Shown: positions 28,703-39,320, counted from the first letter of the stretch. The stretch: DNA of 64,000 bases from DATADW01 sp963733905 (GCA_963733905.1 CAVTEU010000019.1:62001-126000); one strand, 5' to 3'. The notes: generated by a model not told the origin, from the letters alone. Numbers and translations: made by a program.

Positions 28703-29468
28703 TCACAAGAGCTCCACCGACGCCCGGAAGGGATCGAGCCGGCTGTCTCCAGGGTCGAGCTCGGTGACGAGGAGATCCACCTCTTCGAGCTCGAACATGC
28801 GCGCCGGCGCCCTGGTGCCGAGCTTGCTCCGGTCGACGGCGAGGATCAGCCTCGAGCTGGTCTCGCTGAAGGCCCGTTTCACCTCCGACTCGGCCAGGCT
28901 CGCCTCCGACGAGCCGACGTCGTGCGCCAGGGCGGCGCCCGAGCAGATCAACGACGTCGTAGAGGAACGAGCGCGCCACCCGGACCGCCATCGCACCGAC
29001 CAGGCTCCCGGTGCGGGGCTCCTCGGTCCCGCCGGTGAGCGTCGCCGCGATCCCGGGTTTCCCTGTCAGCGCCTGGAAAGTGTCGACGCCGTTGGTCACC
29101 ACTGTCAGGTCCCGACCCCCCTCGAGGCTCCTGGCGAGGCGGTGGACGGTGCTCGATGCGTCGAGCGCCACGGTTCCGGTCGGTGGGTATGCAGCGGGAG
29201 CAGCTTCTCGGCGATACGCCCCTTCGACTTGGCGTTGTGCCGGTGCCGCTGGACAAACGGCTCGGGTCCCGAGCGCCACCGCGCCACCCCGGACGCGGCG
29301 TGCCGCACCCAGCGCCTCCAATTCCGCCAGGTCGCGCCGGATGGTCATCTCGCTCACGCCGAACTCGATCGCCAGATCGTCGATGCGGACGCCGCCTCGT
29401 TCGACGATGAGACGCCGCACATCGATGAGCCGCTCTTCGGGGCTGATCGACTGGTGGTCGTCTGACAT
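28703..29468 (-). CDS. DeoR-family transcriptional regulator (frameshifted)
   Basis: The N-terminal HTH is clear (RIDDLAIEFGVSEMTIRRDL, residues 25-44), followed by the DeoR sensor domain (TGTVALDASSTVHRLARSL, VTNGVDTFQAL, GSLVGAMAVRVARSF). The C-terminal KRAFSETSSRLILAVDRSKLG is typical. About 255 residues when repaired; indels lie near 29250, 29185 and 28950. ATG 29468 is chosen, two bases after the rhaB stop. As the only regulator in the rhamnose operon it is the probable repressor acting at the site upstream of rhaT, with rhamnose or a phosphorylated intermediate as inducer. Confidence 0.82.
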
Positions 29469-29470
29469 TG

Positions 29471-30808
29471 TCAACTCGCCGCGGCGAGCCAGCGGTCGGC
29501 TCCATCACGGCCGTCAAAATGCCCGAGGGCGATCCCCTGGACCACCGCATTGCCCAATGCCGTCGCCTCGGGATCGCCTACGAGGACGGGCAGCCCGGTC
29601 GATTCGGCAAGCAGATCTGCAAGGAGACCGGTCCGAGCCCCACCGCCGACCAGGGCGAGCCGGGTCATTTCGGTCTCGGTGAGGGCCTCCAGTTCACCGA
29701 CGACCCGCGCCACGCCGTCGGCGATCGACTCGAGGATCGACCGGACGACCACGCCTCGGGGTACTCCTGCCGGGAGCCCGGCTGCGGCGCGGATCTCGGC
29801 TTCCATGTCAGTCGGCGCCACCAGCCGCTTGTCGGCGGCGTCGAACCGAGGCACGGGGGCGGTGACCGCGGCGGCTTCGTCGATGAGGACATCGACAGGC
29901 GGGTTGCCCCATGCCGGCCGGCAAGCCTCGACCATCCAGAAGCCGACCACGTTCTTGAGGAAGCGGAAGCCGCCGAGAGCGCCCGACTCGTTGGAGAAGT
30001 TGGCCGCCATGGCGGCGGGCGAGGTGTCGGCGGCTGGGCGCTCGATCCCGACGATCACCCAACTGCCGGTAGACACGAACACCGTTCCCGGATCCCTGCC
30101 GCCGGGGACCCCGAGGAAAGCCGAAGCCGTGTCGTGCGAACCGACCAGGTGCACCGGGATCCCGCGCCATTTGCCTACTGCCTGCCCGGCAGCGGCCACG
30201 CCCGGCAGCAACTGCGGCGACATCCCGATCGCCTCGATCAATTCAGCGGACCAGTCACCGCTCCTGGCGTCGAGCAAGCCCGTGGTCGAAGCGTTCGACC
30301 GCTCGGCGCCCTCGAAACCGGTCAGCGTCGAGACGAGGAGGTCGGGAAGCAGCAGGATGCGTGCCGCCCGCTCCATCTCGTTCCGGTCGTGGGCGGCGAG
30401 TTGGAAGATGGTGTTGATCCCCATCAACTGGATGCCCGTGATCTGGTAGAGGTGTTCGAGCCCGATCGACTCGGCCGTGGCCATCCACCCGTCGGTTCGA
30501 GAGTCCCGATAGGAGTAGGGGTCGGCGACCACCCGACCGGCGTCGTCGATCAACCCGTAGTCCACACCCCAGCCGTCGACCCCGATCGACTCGACGGAAC
30601 CCGATTCGATCCCGATCTCGAGCCCGGTCTCCACCTCGGCCACGATCCTCTCCCAGTCCCAGCGGAGGGCTCCGCTCGGGTCGGCGACCGGCCCGTGCGG
30701 CCAGCGGTGGAGAACCTCGACCGCCGGGGCGGCGCCGAGGTCGATGGCCGCCACCCGGACCGAGCCGGCACCGAGATCGACCGCCAGCACCCGGACGGGG
30801 TCGGTCAC
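29471..30808 (-). CDS. rhaB: rhamnulokinase
   Basis: An intact 445-residue FGGY-family kinase phosphorylating L-rhamnulose to L-rhamnulose 1-phosphate. The ATP-binding AVDLGAGSVRVAAIDLG is at the N-terminus, with GVDGWGVDYGLID and GTVFVSTGSWVIVGIE in the middle and LALVGGGART in the C-terminal nucleotide site. The GTG start overlaps the rhaI stop (GTGA). Its neighbours, isomerase and aldolase, fix the substrate as rhamnulose. Confidence 0.93.
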   Translation of the reverse strand: MTDPVRVLAVDLGAGSVRVAAIDLGAAPAVEVLHRWPHGPVADPSGALRWDWERIVAEVETGLEIGIESGSVESIGVDGWGVDYGLIDDAGRVVADPYSYRDSRTDGWMATAESIGLEHLYQITGIQLMGINTIFQLAAHDRNEMERAARILLLPDLLVSTLTGFEGAERSNASTTGLLDARSGDWSAELIEAIGMSPQLLPGVAAAGQAVGKWRGIPVHLVGSHDTASAFLGVPGGRDPGTVFVSTGSWVIVGIERPAADTSPAAMAANFSNESGALGGFRFLKNVVGFWMVEACRPAWGNPPVDVLIDEAAAVTAPVPRFDAADKRLVAPTDMEAEIRAAAGLPAGVPRGVVVRSILESIADGVARVVGELEALTETEMTRLALVGGGARTGLLADLLAESTGLPVLVGDPEATALGNAVVQGIALGHFDGRDGADRWLAAAS

Positions 30809-32091
30809 AGCCCGGTGGCCACCGAGGCCAGCCCCCGCCTCTCGATCATCTCCTGGCGGTAACCGAGGGCGCGGTAGGCCGCCAGCGGTGCGATGGCGCC
30901 GCCCTGCCTCCTGCGGGCCTCGGCGACGAGAGGTCGGACATCGGTTCGGAAGGCGGATTGGAGGATTTCCTGGCCGGCGGCGGCGTCGTTGTCGTCCTGG
31001 GCGGCGGTCAATGCGGCGCGGTCCACCAGCATCGCCTGGGCATATGCGATGGCGACCGCTTCCGTCGACTGGATGAGGTCCTCCAGCGGGTCCTTGATGT
31101 TGTGGCTCTGGTCGATCATGTACGCCAGGTCGGGCAGGCGGCCGTCGCCGGCGCGGATCAGCTCGCAGAAGATGAGGAACAGCTGGTACGGCCTGATCGA
31201 CCCGGTGGTGAGGTCGTCGTCGCCGTACTTGGAGTCGTTGAAGTGGAACCCGCCCAGCCGGCCGACCATCGCCAACCTGCTGACGATCTGTTCGATGTTG
31301 GCGTTGGGGAGGTGGTGACCGAGGTCGACCAGGCACGATGCCTTGTCACCGGCCGCCTGCGCCAGCAGGAGCGACGAACCCCAGTCGTGGTTGACCGTCG
31401 CATAGAAGGCGGGCTCGTACGGCTTGTGCTCGGTGAACATGCGCCATTCGTCGGGGAGATGGGCGTGGATCTGCTGCAGGCCGTCGGCGACGCGCTCGAA
31501 CTGGGTCCGGTGGTCCGCCTGACCGGGGTGGTTGATCCCGTCCGCCAGCCAGACGGTGAGCGCCCGCGACCCGAGCCGGACCCCGAGGTCGATCACATAG
31601 AGGTTGTGCTCCACCGCCGCTTCCCGCACCGCGGGGTCGGCGTTGGCCAGGCTGCCGAACTTGTAGGTGATGGCGCCGTCGCGGGTGGTGGCCGGGTTGT
31701 CCTGGAAGGTGTTCGAGTTCATCGCATCGAACTCGATCGAGCGCTCCGAGGCGTACTGGCGAAGAGCCTCGGGGTCGTCGGGGTCGTCCCAGGGAACGTG
31801 GAGCGAGATCGACCCGTTGCTGGCGGTGAGCGCGTTGAGCGTCGCCACGTCGTCGATCTTCTCCTCGGTGGTGCTCGGCTCACCGCCCAGCGGGAATCGC
31901 CCGAACCTGGTACCCCCGGTCCCCACCGCCCACGACGGAGCCGCCACCGAGAACTCGACCAGGGCATCGATCAGCGCGCTCGGCGTCACGCTGGTCGTCC
32001 GCTCCAGGCTGGTCTCCAGCGACTCGAGGTCGGCGCGCAGCGCCGCCTCTTGCGGTGCGTTCAGTTCGGCGATGCGTGCCGGATCGATCAT
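30805..32091 (-). CDS. rhaI: L-rhamnose isomerase
   Basis: 428 residues, intact. It interconverts L-rhamnose and L-rhamnulose. Metal-binding regions are visible in DLGHHLPNANIEQ and GGFHFNDSKYGDDDLT. The length and these motifs match the Pseudomonas-stutzeri-type isomerase rather than E. coli RhaA. It starts 10 bases after the bifunctional aldolase/dehydrogenase gene. Confidence 0.93.
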   Translation of the reverse strand: MIDPARIAELNAPQEAALRADLESLETSLERTTSVTPSALIDALVEFSVAAPSWAVGTGGTRFGRFPLGGEPSTTEEKIDDVATLNALTASNGSISLHVPWDDPDDPEALRQYASERSIEFDAMNSNTFQDNPATTRDGAITYKFGSLANADPAVREAAVEHNLYVIDLGVRLGSRALTVWLADGINHPGQADHRTQFERVADGLQQIHAHLPDEWRMFTEHKPYEPAFYATVNHDWGSSLLLAQAAGDKASCLVDLGHHLPNANIEQIVSRLAMVGRLGGFHFNDSKYGDDDLTTGSIRPYQLFLIFCELIRAGDGRLPDLAYMIDQSHNIKDPLEDLIQSTEAVAIAYAQAMLVDRAALTAAQDDNDAAAGQEILQSAFRTDVRPLVAEARRRQGGAIAPLAAYRALGYRQEMIERRGLASVATGL

Positions 32092-32101
32092 GGAACGCCT
32101 C

Positions 32102-34162
32102 CTACCGTAGGAATGCCGCAGCGACGCCGCTGTCTACCGGGATGATCAGACCTGTGGTCTGGCTGAGCGACCCCCCGACCAGGGCGAGCGCCGCCTGCGC
32201 CACGTGCTCGGGGAGCACCTCCTGCTTGAGCAGCGTCCTGTTGGCGTAGAAGCGACCGAGTTCGTCCTCGGGGACGCCGTAGACCCTGGCCCGCTCCGCG
32301 CCCCACCCGCCGGCGAATATCCCCGAGCCTTTCACCACCCCGTCGGGGTTGATCCCATTGACCCGGATCCCCCACTCGCCGAGCTCGGCGGCGAGCAGCC
32401 GGACCTGGTGGGCCTGGCTCGCCTTGGCCGACCCGTACGCGAGGTTGTTCGGCCCGGCAACCACGGCGTTCTTGCTGACCACGTAGACGATGTCGCCACC
32501 CGTTCCTTGGGCGATCATCGCCGCCGCGGCGTGTTTCGACACGAGGAACGAGCCCTTTGCCATCACATCGTGCTGCAGGTCCCAGTCCTTCTCGGTGGTC
32601 TCGAGCAGCGTCTTCGAGATGGACAGCCCGGCGTTGTTGACGACGATGTCGACCCCTCCGTAGCGGAGCAGCACCTCATCGATCGCCGCCTGAACGGCTT
32701 CCGGGTCGGAGACATCGGCCTGGACGCCCATCGCCGTGTCGGTCGTTCCGATCTCATCGGCGGTCTGGGCCGCCGCATCGGGGTCGATGTCGGCCACCGC
32801 CACCGCCGCCCCGTTCTCGCTGAAGATGGCGGCGATGGCCCGCCCGATCCCCGAGCCGCCCCCAGTCACCAACGCCACCTTGCCGGTCAGCGGCTTGGGA
32901 GGAGGTCGCCGCCTCAGCTTCATCTCCTCCAGCATCCAGTACTCGATCCGGAACTTCTCCCGCTCGGGTACCGGCGCGTAGGTGGAAACCGATTCGGCCC
33001 CCTTGATCACGTTGATGGCGTTGATGTAGAACTCGCCGGCTATCCGGGCGCTCGGAGCATCCGGCCCGAAGCTGAACATCCCCACGCCCGGGACCAGGAC
33101 GATGGCGGGGTCGGCCCCCCGCATCGGCGGTGTCTCCTCGTCGGCGTACCGCTGGTAGTAGCGGCGGTACTCCTCGCGGTACTCGGCGTGCAGTTCGTTG
33201 AACCGCTCGATCTGCGCCTCGATCGGCTCGGTGTGCGGCAGGTCGAGCAGCAACGGTCTGACCTTGGTGCGGATGAAGTGGTCGGGACACGAGGTCCCTA
33301 GCGGCACCACCCGGGGAGCCGCCTCGCGACCGATGAAATCGAGCACCAGATCGTCATCGAACCAATGACCCACCACGGGGCTGTCGGTGGAGCAGGCGCC
33401 GCGGATCACCGGCGCCAAGGCGGCGGCGCGCCTCCGTCGCTCCTCCGGGGCCAGCGGCTCGAATCCGGGGCGGAGCGGTCCCAACGGATCGGGGCGACCG
33501 TGCGTCTCCAGGAACTCCGCTGCTGTGCGGATGATCGCCAGCGTCGTCGCCTCGCATTGCTCGGAGGTCTCGCCCCACGTCGTCAGCCCGTGCCCGCCCA
33601 AGACCACGCCCCTCAGGCTGGGTCGGTCGCGCGCCATCTCGGCGATGTTGAGGCCCAACTCGAACCCGGGTCGCCTCCACGGGACCCAGCCGACCTCGTC
33701 GCCGAAGCACTGCTTGGTCAGCGCCTCACCGTCGGCGGCCGCCGCCAGAGCGATGACCGCATCGGGGTGGAGATGATCGACATGGGCCGGTTCCAACAGA
33801 CCGTGCATGGCGGTGTCGATGCTCGGTGCCGCACCCGGCGGTCCAAAACCGCAGTAGTCGAGGAGAGACTGCATCTCGTCCTCGTGCTCCTCCCCCCGGT
33901 AGACCGAGCGGAGCGCCCGCAGCCGATCCAACCGGAGAGCGGCCAGTTGGTCGGACGCCGAGCGTCCCCAGATCTCCACCCGAGCCCTTGACCCACATGA
34001 CCTCGACCTCGTCGTCCGATGCCGGGTCAACCGCCGTCGCCTTGGCCGAGGTGTTGCCACCGCCGTAGTTGGTGTTGCGACGGTCGGCGCCCAGCCGGTT
34101 GGAGCGCGCCAGGAGCTCGCGACCGCCGGACCGGCGAGCTCTGGATCGCTGCTCGATCTCAT
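32102..34162 (-). CDS. rhaEW: bifunctional rhamnulose-1-phosphate aldolase / L-lactaldehyde (short-chain) dehydrogenase
   Basis: About 686 residues. The N-terminal class II aldolase domain has NYGGGNTSAK and a zinc-site segment DHLHPDAVIAL. The C-terminal Rossmann SDR domain has ALVTGGGSGIGRA, NNAG and the catalytic YGSAK, and handles the lactaldehyde product. ATG 34162 with GGAG upstream is chosen. Between 34119 and 33960 the reading frame leaves and returns through two compensating indels. Without correction, the frame also runs artificially into the upstream binding-protein gene. Confidence 0.88.
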   Translation of the reverse strand: MRSSSDPELAGPAVASSWRAPTGWAPTVATPTTAVATPRPRRRRLTRHRTTRSRSCGSRARVEIWGRSASDQLAALRLDRLRALRSVYRGEEHEDEMQSLLDYCGFGPPGAAPSIDTAMHGLLEPAHVDHLHPDAVIALAAAADGEALTKQCFGDEVGWVPWRRPGFELGLNIAEMARDRPSLRGVVLGGHGLTTWGETSEQCEATTLAIIRTAAEFLETHGRPDPLGPLRPGFEPLAPEERRRRAAALAPVIRGACSTDSPVVGHWFDDDLVLDFIGREAAPRVVPLGTSCPDHFIRTKVRPLLLDLPHTEPIEAQIERFNELHAEYREEYRRYYQRYADEETPPMRGADPAIVLVPGVGMFSFGPDAPSARIAGEFYINAINVIKGAESVSTYAPVPEREKFRIEYWMLEEMKLRRRPPPKPLTGKVALVTGGGSGIGRAIAAIFSENGAAVAVADIDPDAAAQTADEIGTTDTAMGVQADVSDPEAVQAAIDEVLLRYGGVDIVVNNAGLSISKTLLETTEKDWDLQHDVMAKGSFLVSKHAAAAMIAQGTGGDIVYVVSKNAVVAGPNNLAYGSAKASQAHQVRLLAAELGEWGIRVNGINPDGVVKGSGIFAGGWGAERARVYGVPEDELGRFYANRTLLKQEVLPEHVAQAALALVGGSLSQTTGLIIPVDSGVAAAFLR

Positions 34163-34185
34163 GCTCGCTCCACAATCAGGACAGG

Positions 34186-34215
34186 TTCCGGGCCCGGCCG
34201 AAGCCGGGCCCGGAA
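34186..34215 (-). terminator. intercistronic 13-bp hairpin after rhaS
   Basis: TTCCGGGCCCGGC and GCCGGGCCCGGAA pair perfectly around a CGAA loop, 7 bases downstream of the rhaS stop and 24 bases upstream of the rhaEW start. It is suited to partial termination, or to protecting the upstream mRNA from 3' exonucleases, giving more binding protein than enzymes. Confidence 0.8.
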
Positions 34216-34221
34216 ATCCAG

Positions 34222-35411
34222 TCATCCCTCCACGTTGCTCTCGTCGTACACGGTGAACGGGCCCATGAGCACCCTGAGGCCGGCATCGCGACCTCGGATC
34301 TGTCGTGATGGTGTACTCACCCATCCGCCCGGCGACGAACGCCTGCCCGTCCGCGGCCTCGATCTGCTCGGTGGCTATCCCGTAGGCCACGTAGTAGGCC
34401 AGATAGCCGAGGTCGACGAAGCTCCACAGGGCGAACTGGGGGGCGCACCCGCTCAGGGTGTACTCGGCCATCTCGTCGGGGAGACCCAAGCCGGACACCT
34501 TGACCTGGTCGCACAGACCCTCCTGGGTCATCGCCTGTGCGGCAGCGACGATGCCGACCGTGGTCGGCGCCATGATCAACTCCAGGTCGGGATGCGAGTC
34601 CACCAGCGCCAATGCCTGGGTGACCGAGTCCTCGGCGACGTCGTTGCCGTACACCGTGTCGACCAATTCGAGGTTGGCGTACTCGGGGCCGGCGAGGGCC
34701 TCCTCCATCGCTGCGATCCAGGCGTTCTGGTTAGCGGCCTCGGGGGTCGCCGAAAGGATGGCGAACTGCCCACCGTCTTCGCCAAGAATTTCGAGCGCCA
34801 TGTCGGCCATGACCTGGCCGGTTTCGTCGAAGTCCACCTGGGCGATGAAGACGCTCTCGCCCTCAGCCGAGGGAATCGGCGAGTCCCAGCTGACCACCGG
34901 GATGCCGGCGTCGGCCGCCGCCTGCGCAGATGGTGCCAGCTCGTCGCCAGCGTTGTTCGAAACCATGATGGCTTGAACGCCTTGGGTCACCGCGTTGGTC
35001 ATGAACTCGATCTGCCCGGTGGCCTCACCGCAGTCAGCCGGGCCGACGAACTCCGCCGGGTCCGAGCCGAGTTCTTCGGCGGCCTCCATCGCGCCCTCGT
35101 TGGCCTGGGGAAAGACCGGGATGTTGGTGCACTTGGGCAAGAACACGCTCGAGATGGCGCCGGCCGCCCTCGATGGTCACCGCTTCGCCGCTGGCCGTGG
35201 TCCCCTCGGTGGTCGTCTCCGTGGCGACAGTTGTCTCCGCAGCCACGGTGGTCTCCGCAGCGAGGGTGGTCTCCGCGGCGGGGGCCGTGGTCTCGGCGGC
35301 CGTCGTCTCTCCGGTGGCCACCGTCGTGTCGCCCGCTCCCCCGCCGCAGGCGGCGATGAAGATGGCAGCCACGGCGAGCGCCAACGCCCACCTACTTGTA
35401 ATTGATTTCAC
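34222..35411 (-). CDS. rhaS: rhamnose ABC transporter substrate-binding lipoprotein (frameshifted)
   Basis: Periplasmic-binding-protein fold of the sugar (RbsB-like) class. The signal sequence ends in the lipobox IAAC and is followed by a long Thr/Ala/Glu-rich linker (ETTAAETT-type units). The body includes NIPVFPQANEGAMEAA, SNNAGDELAPSAQ, PVVSWDSPI and VKVSGLGLPDEM. The GTG start at 35411 has an AAGGAGGAG ribosome site. Indels near 35165 and 34305 split it; in the restored frame it ends LRVLMGPFTVYDESNVEG at 34222. Operon context gives rhamnose as ligand. Confidence 0.87.
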
Positions 35412-35474
35412 GATGCTCTCCTCCTTGCTCGGCTCCTCACGGGCGAGTCGTCTTGCGCGCTTCACCACCTCCAG

Positions 35475-36467
35475 TCATGCGTTGTGCAGCGCCGCGGTTC
35501 GAGTAGGCGCTGTGTTGCGTCGTCGTGCGCGGACCCTCTCCACGATGTTCGGGATCAGGACCGATCCGATCAGCAAGAGCCCGATCACGCCCGTTTGGAC
35601 GATGCCATCGACGTTGGCGAGACCGAGCCCGTTGCGGATGTTGAGGACAGTGAATATGGCGAGGACGACACCGAGCATCGAACCGGAGCCACCAAAGATG
35701 CTGACCCCGCCCAGCAGCACCATCGTGATGATGTCGAGTTCGAAGAACTCCCCGAGGCTCCCCCGCACTGACCCGACCCGCGCCGCGAAGAGGACACCGG
35801 CCAGAGCCGCTACCAGCCCGGAGGCTATGAACAGCCGCAGCTTGACCCAGGAAACATTGAGACCCGAGAAGCGGGCGACATCGGCGCTGTCACCGATCAC
35901 GTAAACAGTCCGCCCGAATGGAGTCGCTTCGAGGAGGACCCAGGCGGCTGCGAGCCCGACGACGAAGATCACCACCGCCACCGGGAATGGGCCCAACGAT
36001 GTCGTTTGCCCGAGTTGGTCGAACCACGCCGGGAAGTCGCCCACCGACCGGTCTTCGAGCAACACCCGGGCCGCTCCCCGGAAGCCGATGAGCCCGGCAA
36101 GGGTGACCACGAGCGACGGAAGCCCGAGGCGGGCGACGAGCAGCCCTTGGAGCGCACCGGCCAGAGCACCGGCGAGCAGCGCAACGAGGATGGCCACGGC
36201 GAGGGGGACCGAGCCGCCCGCGTAGAGCGTCGCCATCAGCGCCGCCGAGAACCCCATCACCGAGGCGACCGAGAGGTCGATCTCCCCGTTGATGATCACG
36301 AAGGCCATGACCACCGCCACGATGACCTTCTCGATCGAAAGCCAGAAGAGGTTGATGAAGTTGCCGCCACCCAGGTAGAAGGGCGACAGGGAGAGGTTGA
36401 TCGCGATGGTGACGAGGAGGATCCCGAAGAGGATGACCTCCCAGCGGTGTCCCCGTGGCCCATTCAC
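35475..36467 (-). CDS. rhaQ: rhamnose ABC transporter permease
   Basis: 330 residues, intact, with about 9-10 helices and the branched-chain/ribose-type permease signature INGEIDLSVASVMGFSAAL. The FGGSGSMLGVVLAIF segment near the C-terminus is the usual coupling region. Start GTG overlaps the rhaP stop (GTGA). It is followed, after 63 bases holding the rhaS ribosome site, by rhaS. Confidence 0.9.
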   Translation of the reverse strand: MNGPRGHRWEVILFGILLVTIAINLSLSPFYLGGGNFINLFWLSIEKVIVAVVMAFVIINGEIDLSVASVMGFSAALMATLYAGGSVPLAVAILVALLAGALAGALQGLLVARLGLPSLVVTLAGLIGFRGAARVLLEDRSVGDFPAWFDQLGQTTSLGPFPVAVVIFVVGLAAAWVLLEATPFGRTVYVIGDSADVARFSGLNVSWVKLRLFIASGLVAALAGVLFAARVGSVRGSLGEFFELDIITMVLLGGVSIFGGSGSMLGVVLAIFTVLNIRNGLGLANVDGIVQTGVIGLLLIGSVLIPNIVERVRARRRNTAPTRTAALHNA

Positions 36468-37544
36468 GCATCGGCGGCCCCCGGCAACTCGACCACTTCG
36501 TGGGTGGCTGCTCCGGTCATCCGCCTCGCCTCGGTCGACCATCTCCGGACGAACCAGCGGTTGAGCACCGTGTCGAGCACGACGGCAGCCAGAATGAGCA
36601 CGCCGAGAAAGGCATCCCGCCAGAACTCGCTCACCTGCTCCACCCTGACCAGGCTCAGCTCCAGGGTGTCGATGAGCACCGCTCCGAGCAGTGCCCCCAC
36701 CATCGTCCCCGACCCGCCGAGGATGCTGACGCCCCCCACAACTGCCGCCGCCACCGCCTCGAGCTCGATACCGGCGCCGGCGGTAGCGCTGATCGTGCCC
36801 ACCCTCGCCATGAGCATGAAACCGGCCAGCCCTGCCAGGGCACCCGAACCAACGAACGACCAGCACACCAGGCGCGGGACCGGGAGACCGGCCTGGAGGG
36901 CAGCCTCGGGGTTGGAGCCGATGGCGTACAGCCTCCGCCCCCAGCGGAGGTTCGCCAGCACCCATTGGAGAACGCCGAAGATCACCAGTGTGACGACGAA
37001 CACCAGCCGAAGGTCGAACCCCCCGACCGACACCAGCGTGACCTGGTTGAGCTCGAGCACCCACCCCGGGAGAGAGCCGGCGGCGATGTTCTCGCCACCC
37101 GAGTAGATGCCGAGCAGCGTGCGGAACACCGCCAGCGTGCCGAGGGTGACGATGATCGCCGGCACCCGCCCGTAGGCAACGAGGAGTCCGTTGACCGCCC
37201 CAAGAACGGCGCCGACCCCGATCGCGACCAATGCGGCCACGACCGGGTGTGCTCCGCCGTTTGCCACCAGGAAGTCGCCGGTCAGATATGCGGCGACACC
37301 GGCGACCGCCCCCACCGAGAGGTCGATATTGCGGCTGATGATCACCAACGCCTGGCCAGCGGCCACGAGCGCCACGATCACCACGCTTGCCGTCACCCGA
37401 TTGAAGAACCGCCCGCTCAGATACCCCTCGACGATCACGCCGAAGACGATCACCGAGACGGCGATGATCCCGAGCAGCACGAACTCCTTGACCCGCTCGG
37501 GCGCGGAGCCAACGACCCCCCCTGCTGAACGAGGCAGTGGTCAT
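36464..37544 (-). CDS. rhaP: rhamnose ABC transporter permease (one frameshift)
   Basis: About 359 residues with the signature SRNIDLSVGAVAGVAAYL and ILGGSGTMVGALLGAV. Start ATG 37544 overlaps the rhaT stop (ATGA). An extra G in the G6 run near 37516 breaks the first 10 codons; removing it gives SFSRGVVGSAPERVKEF leading into the first helix. It forms the membrane channel with RhaQ. Confidence 0.88.
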
Positions 37545-39036
37545 GACACCCCCAACGCGGCCGTCATCACCCGCTCCTGCGTGGCCTCGCCGCGGTCGAA
37601 GATTCCGCGCAGCAGACCTTCTCGCATCACCGCCACCCGGTCGCTCATGGCGAGCACCTCGGGCAGGTCGGACGAGATGAGGAGGATGGCGACGCCCTCG
37701 CGGGCCAGCTGGTCGATGAAGTGGTGCACCTCGGCCTTGGCCCCGATGTCGATTCCTCGGGTGGGCTCGTCGAGGATCAGGAGCCGTGGCCCGGCGTTGA
37801 GCCACTTGGCCAGCATCGTCTTCTGCTGATTTCCCCCCGAGAGGCGCGACACGGGTGCGGCGAGGCTGGCGGTGCGGATCCCCAACCGGTCGCGTAAGCG
37901 CACCCGCTGCCGCTCGCTCGCCCGACCGGTCGATCAACCCCAACCCTGTGCGGTACCGGCGCAGGGTCGCCATCGTGATATTGGCCGTCACCGACTGGGG
38001 CATCGACAGGCCCAGCTTGCGTCGATCCTCGGACAGGTAGGCGATCCCGAGGCGCAGGGCGTCCTCGGGTGAGCGGATGACGACCGTTTCGCCGTCGAGC
38101 GAGATCGCCCCGGCATCGGCCGGAGCAATACCGAACAGAGCCAGTGCCACGTCGGTGCGGCCCGGCGCCGACCAGCCCTGCCATGCCCAGGATCTCACCC
38201 CGATGGAGATCGAAGCTGACGTCGGAGAAGACGCCCAGCCGCCCAAGGGCGCTCACCGAGAGCAGTTTCTCGCCGGGTTGGTGATCGCCGCGGGCGAAGA
38301 ACTCCCCCGGGTCGCGGCCGACCATCTCCCTGATCAGCGACTCCTCGGTGACCTCGCCGGCCGGTCTGGTCGAAATGTGCCTGCCATCGCGGAAGACGGA
38401 TATGCGGTCGGCGATTGCAAACACCTCTTCGAGACGGTGGGTGACGAAGAGGATCCCGATACCCGCGTCGCGGAGTCGGCGCATCTGACGGAACAGCCGA
38501 TCGACCTCGTGGGCCGACAATGCCGCTGTCGGCTCGTCCATGATCAGCACCCGCACGTCGATCGAGATTGCCTTGGCGATCTCCACCGCCTGCTGGCCGG
38601 CGACCGACAGCCCGGCAGCGGGGAGCTTCGGGTCGAGGTCGATATCGAGCGTCGCCAGGATCTTCTCGGCATCGGCGTATAGCGCCGACCAGTCGACCCG
38701 CCATCCCCCACCCTGGTGACTCATGGCGATGTTCTCGGCGACACTCAGGTCGGGGAAGATCGACGGTTCCTGGTAGATGGCGGCGATCCCGAGCCGCTGC
38801 GCCTCGGCTGTGTCGCGAGGGGCGATCGCCTCGCCTTGGAGGCGGATCGAACCCTCGTCAGGAGGGAAGATCCCGGTGACCAGCTTGATCAGCGTGGACT
38901 TGCCCGCCCCGTTCTCGCCGACCAGGGCGTGGATCTCGCCGGAACGGAGCGTGAGGTCCACGTCGGAGAGCGCTTGCGTCGCACCGAACCGCTTGGACAC
39001 GCCCTCGATGACGAGGAGAGGCGCTTCCTCCGTCAT
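37541..39036 (-). CDS. rhaT: rhamnose ABC transporter ATP-binding protein, two ABC domains (frameshifted)
   Basis: About 498 residues with two nucleotide-binding domains. The first has Walker A GENGAGKST, signature LSVAGQQAVEIAKA and Walker B VLIMDEPTAAL. The second lacks a clean Walker A, as usual for ribose-type ATPases, but has LSGGNQQKTMLAKWL and LLILDEPTRGID. Indels lie near 38170 and 37920. The name follows the Rhizobium rha importer, not the E. coli RhaT symporter. It is the first gene of the operon; ATG 39036 is favoured over an upstream in-frame TTG. Confidence 0.88.
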
Positions 39037-39102
39037 GCGGTCCACGGAAGCGTGATCAGCCAGACACCCGTTCCCACCCGACCGCCTCCTCAACGTTCAA
39101 AG

Positions 39103-39128
39103 GTGTGAATTCTCACACTACCTCACAC
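39103..39128 (-). promoter_or_regulatory. candidate operator of the rhamnose operon
   Basis: GTGTGA (39103-39108) and TCACAC (39113-39118) form a perfect inverted repeat with a 4-base spacer. A further TCACAC follows at 39123-39128, ten bases on, i.e. one helical turn. The site lies 67-92 bases upstream of the rhaT start in the operon's only long leader. The operon's own DeoR protein is the obvious binder, though that is inference. Confidence 0.55.
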
Positions 39129-39320
39129 CGCTGGACGCGGGAAGCCTGCTCTTTCGCGGCACATCTCCGACTCGTCAAAGCGCCGCTGGCGGTTAGACGA
39201 CGTTTGACTATCCGGCACCGATCGACCCTCTCGAGGAACCATTGAGAGTACCGTCAACCCAGGTCGGCCGTCTCGGTGCTCGCGGTGCATCTCCGATTCG
39301 GTCGAGTGGCCGGTCGATCC

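Noticed and set aside
29468..30862. Plus-strand 464-codon open frame opposite the rhamnulokinase
   Set aside because: It is a GC-skewed shadow with Arg/Gly/Pro-rich low-complexity content and no ribosome site; the minus-strand kinase has all family motifs.
32102..35146. A single 1,014-codon protein spanning sugar-binding and aldolase/dehydrogenase domains
   Set aside because: A one-base shift near 34305 restores the natural binding-protein end at 34222, followed by a hairpin and a good ribosome site for rhaEW. The long frame is an artefact of indels.
35475..38246. A 923-codon open frame joining ABC ATPase and permease sequence
   Set aside because: Only its last 330 codons are in the true permease frame; the rest reads out-of-frame through rhaT and rhaP, which have proper overlapping starts and stops.
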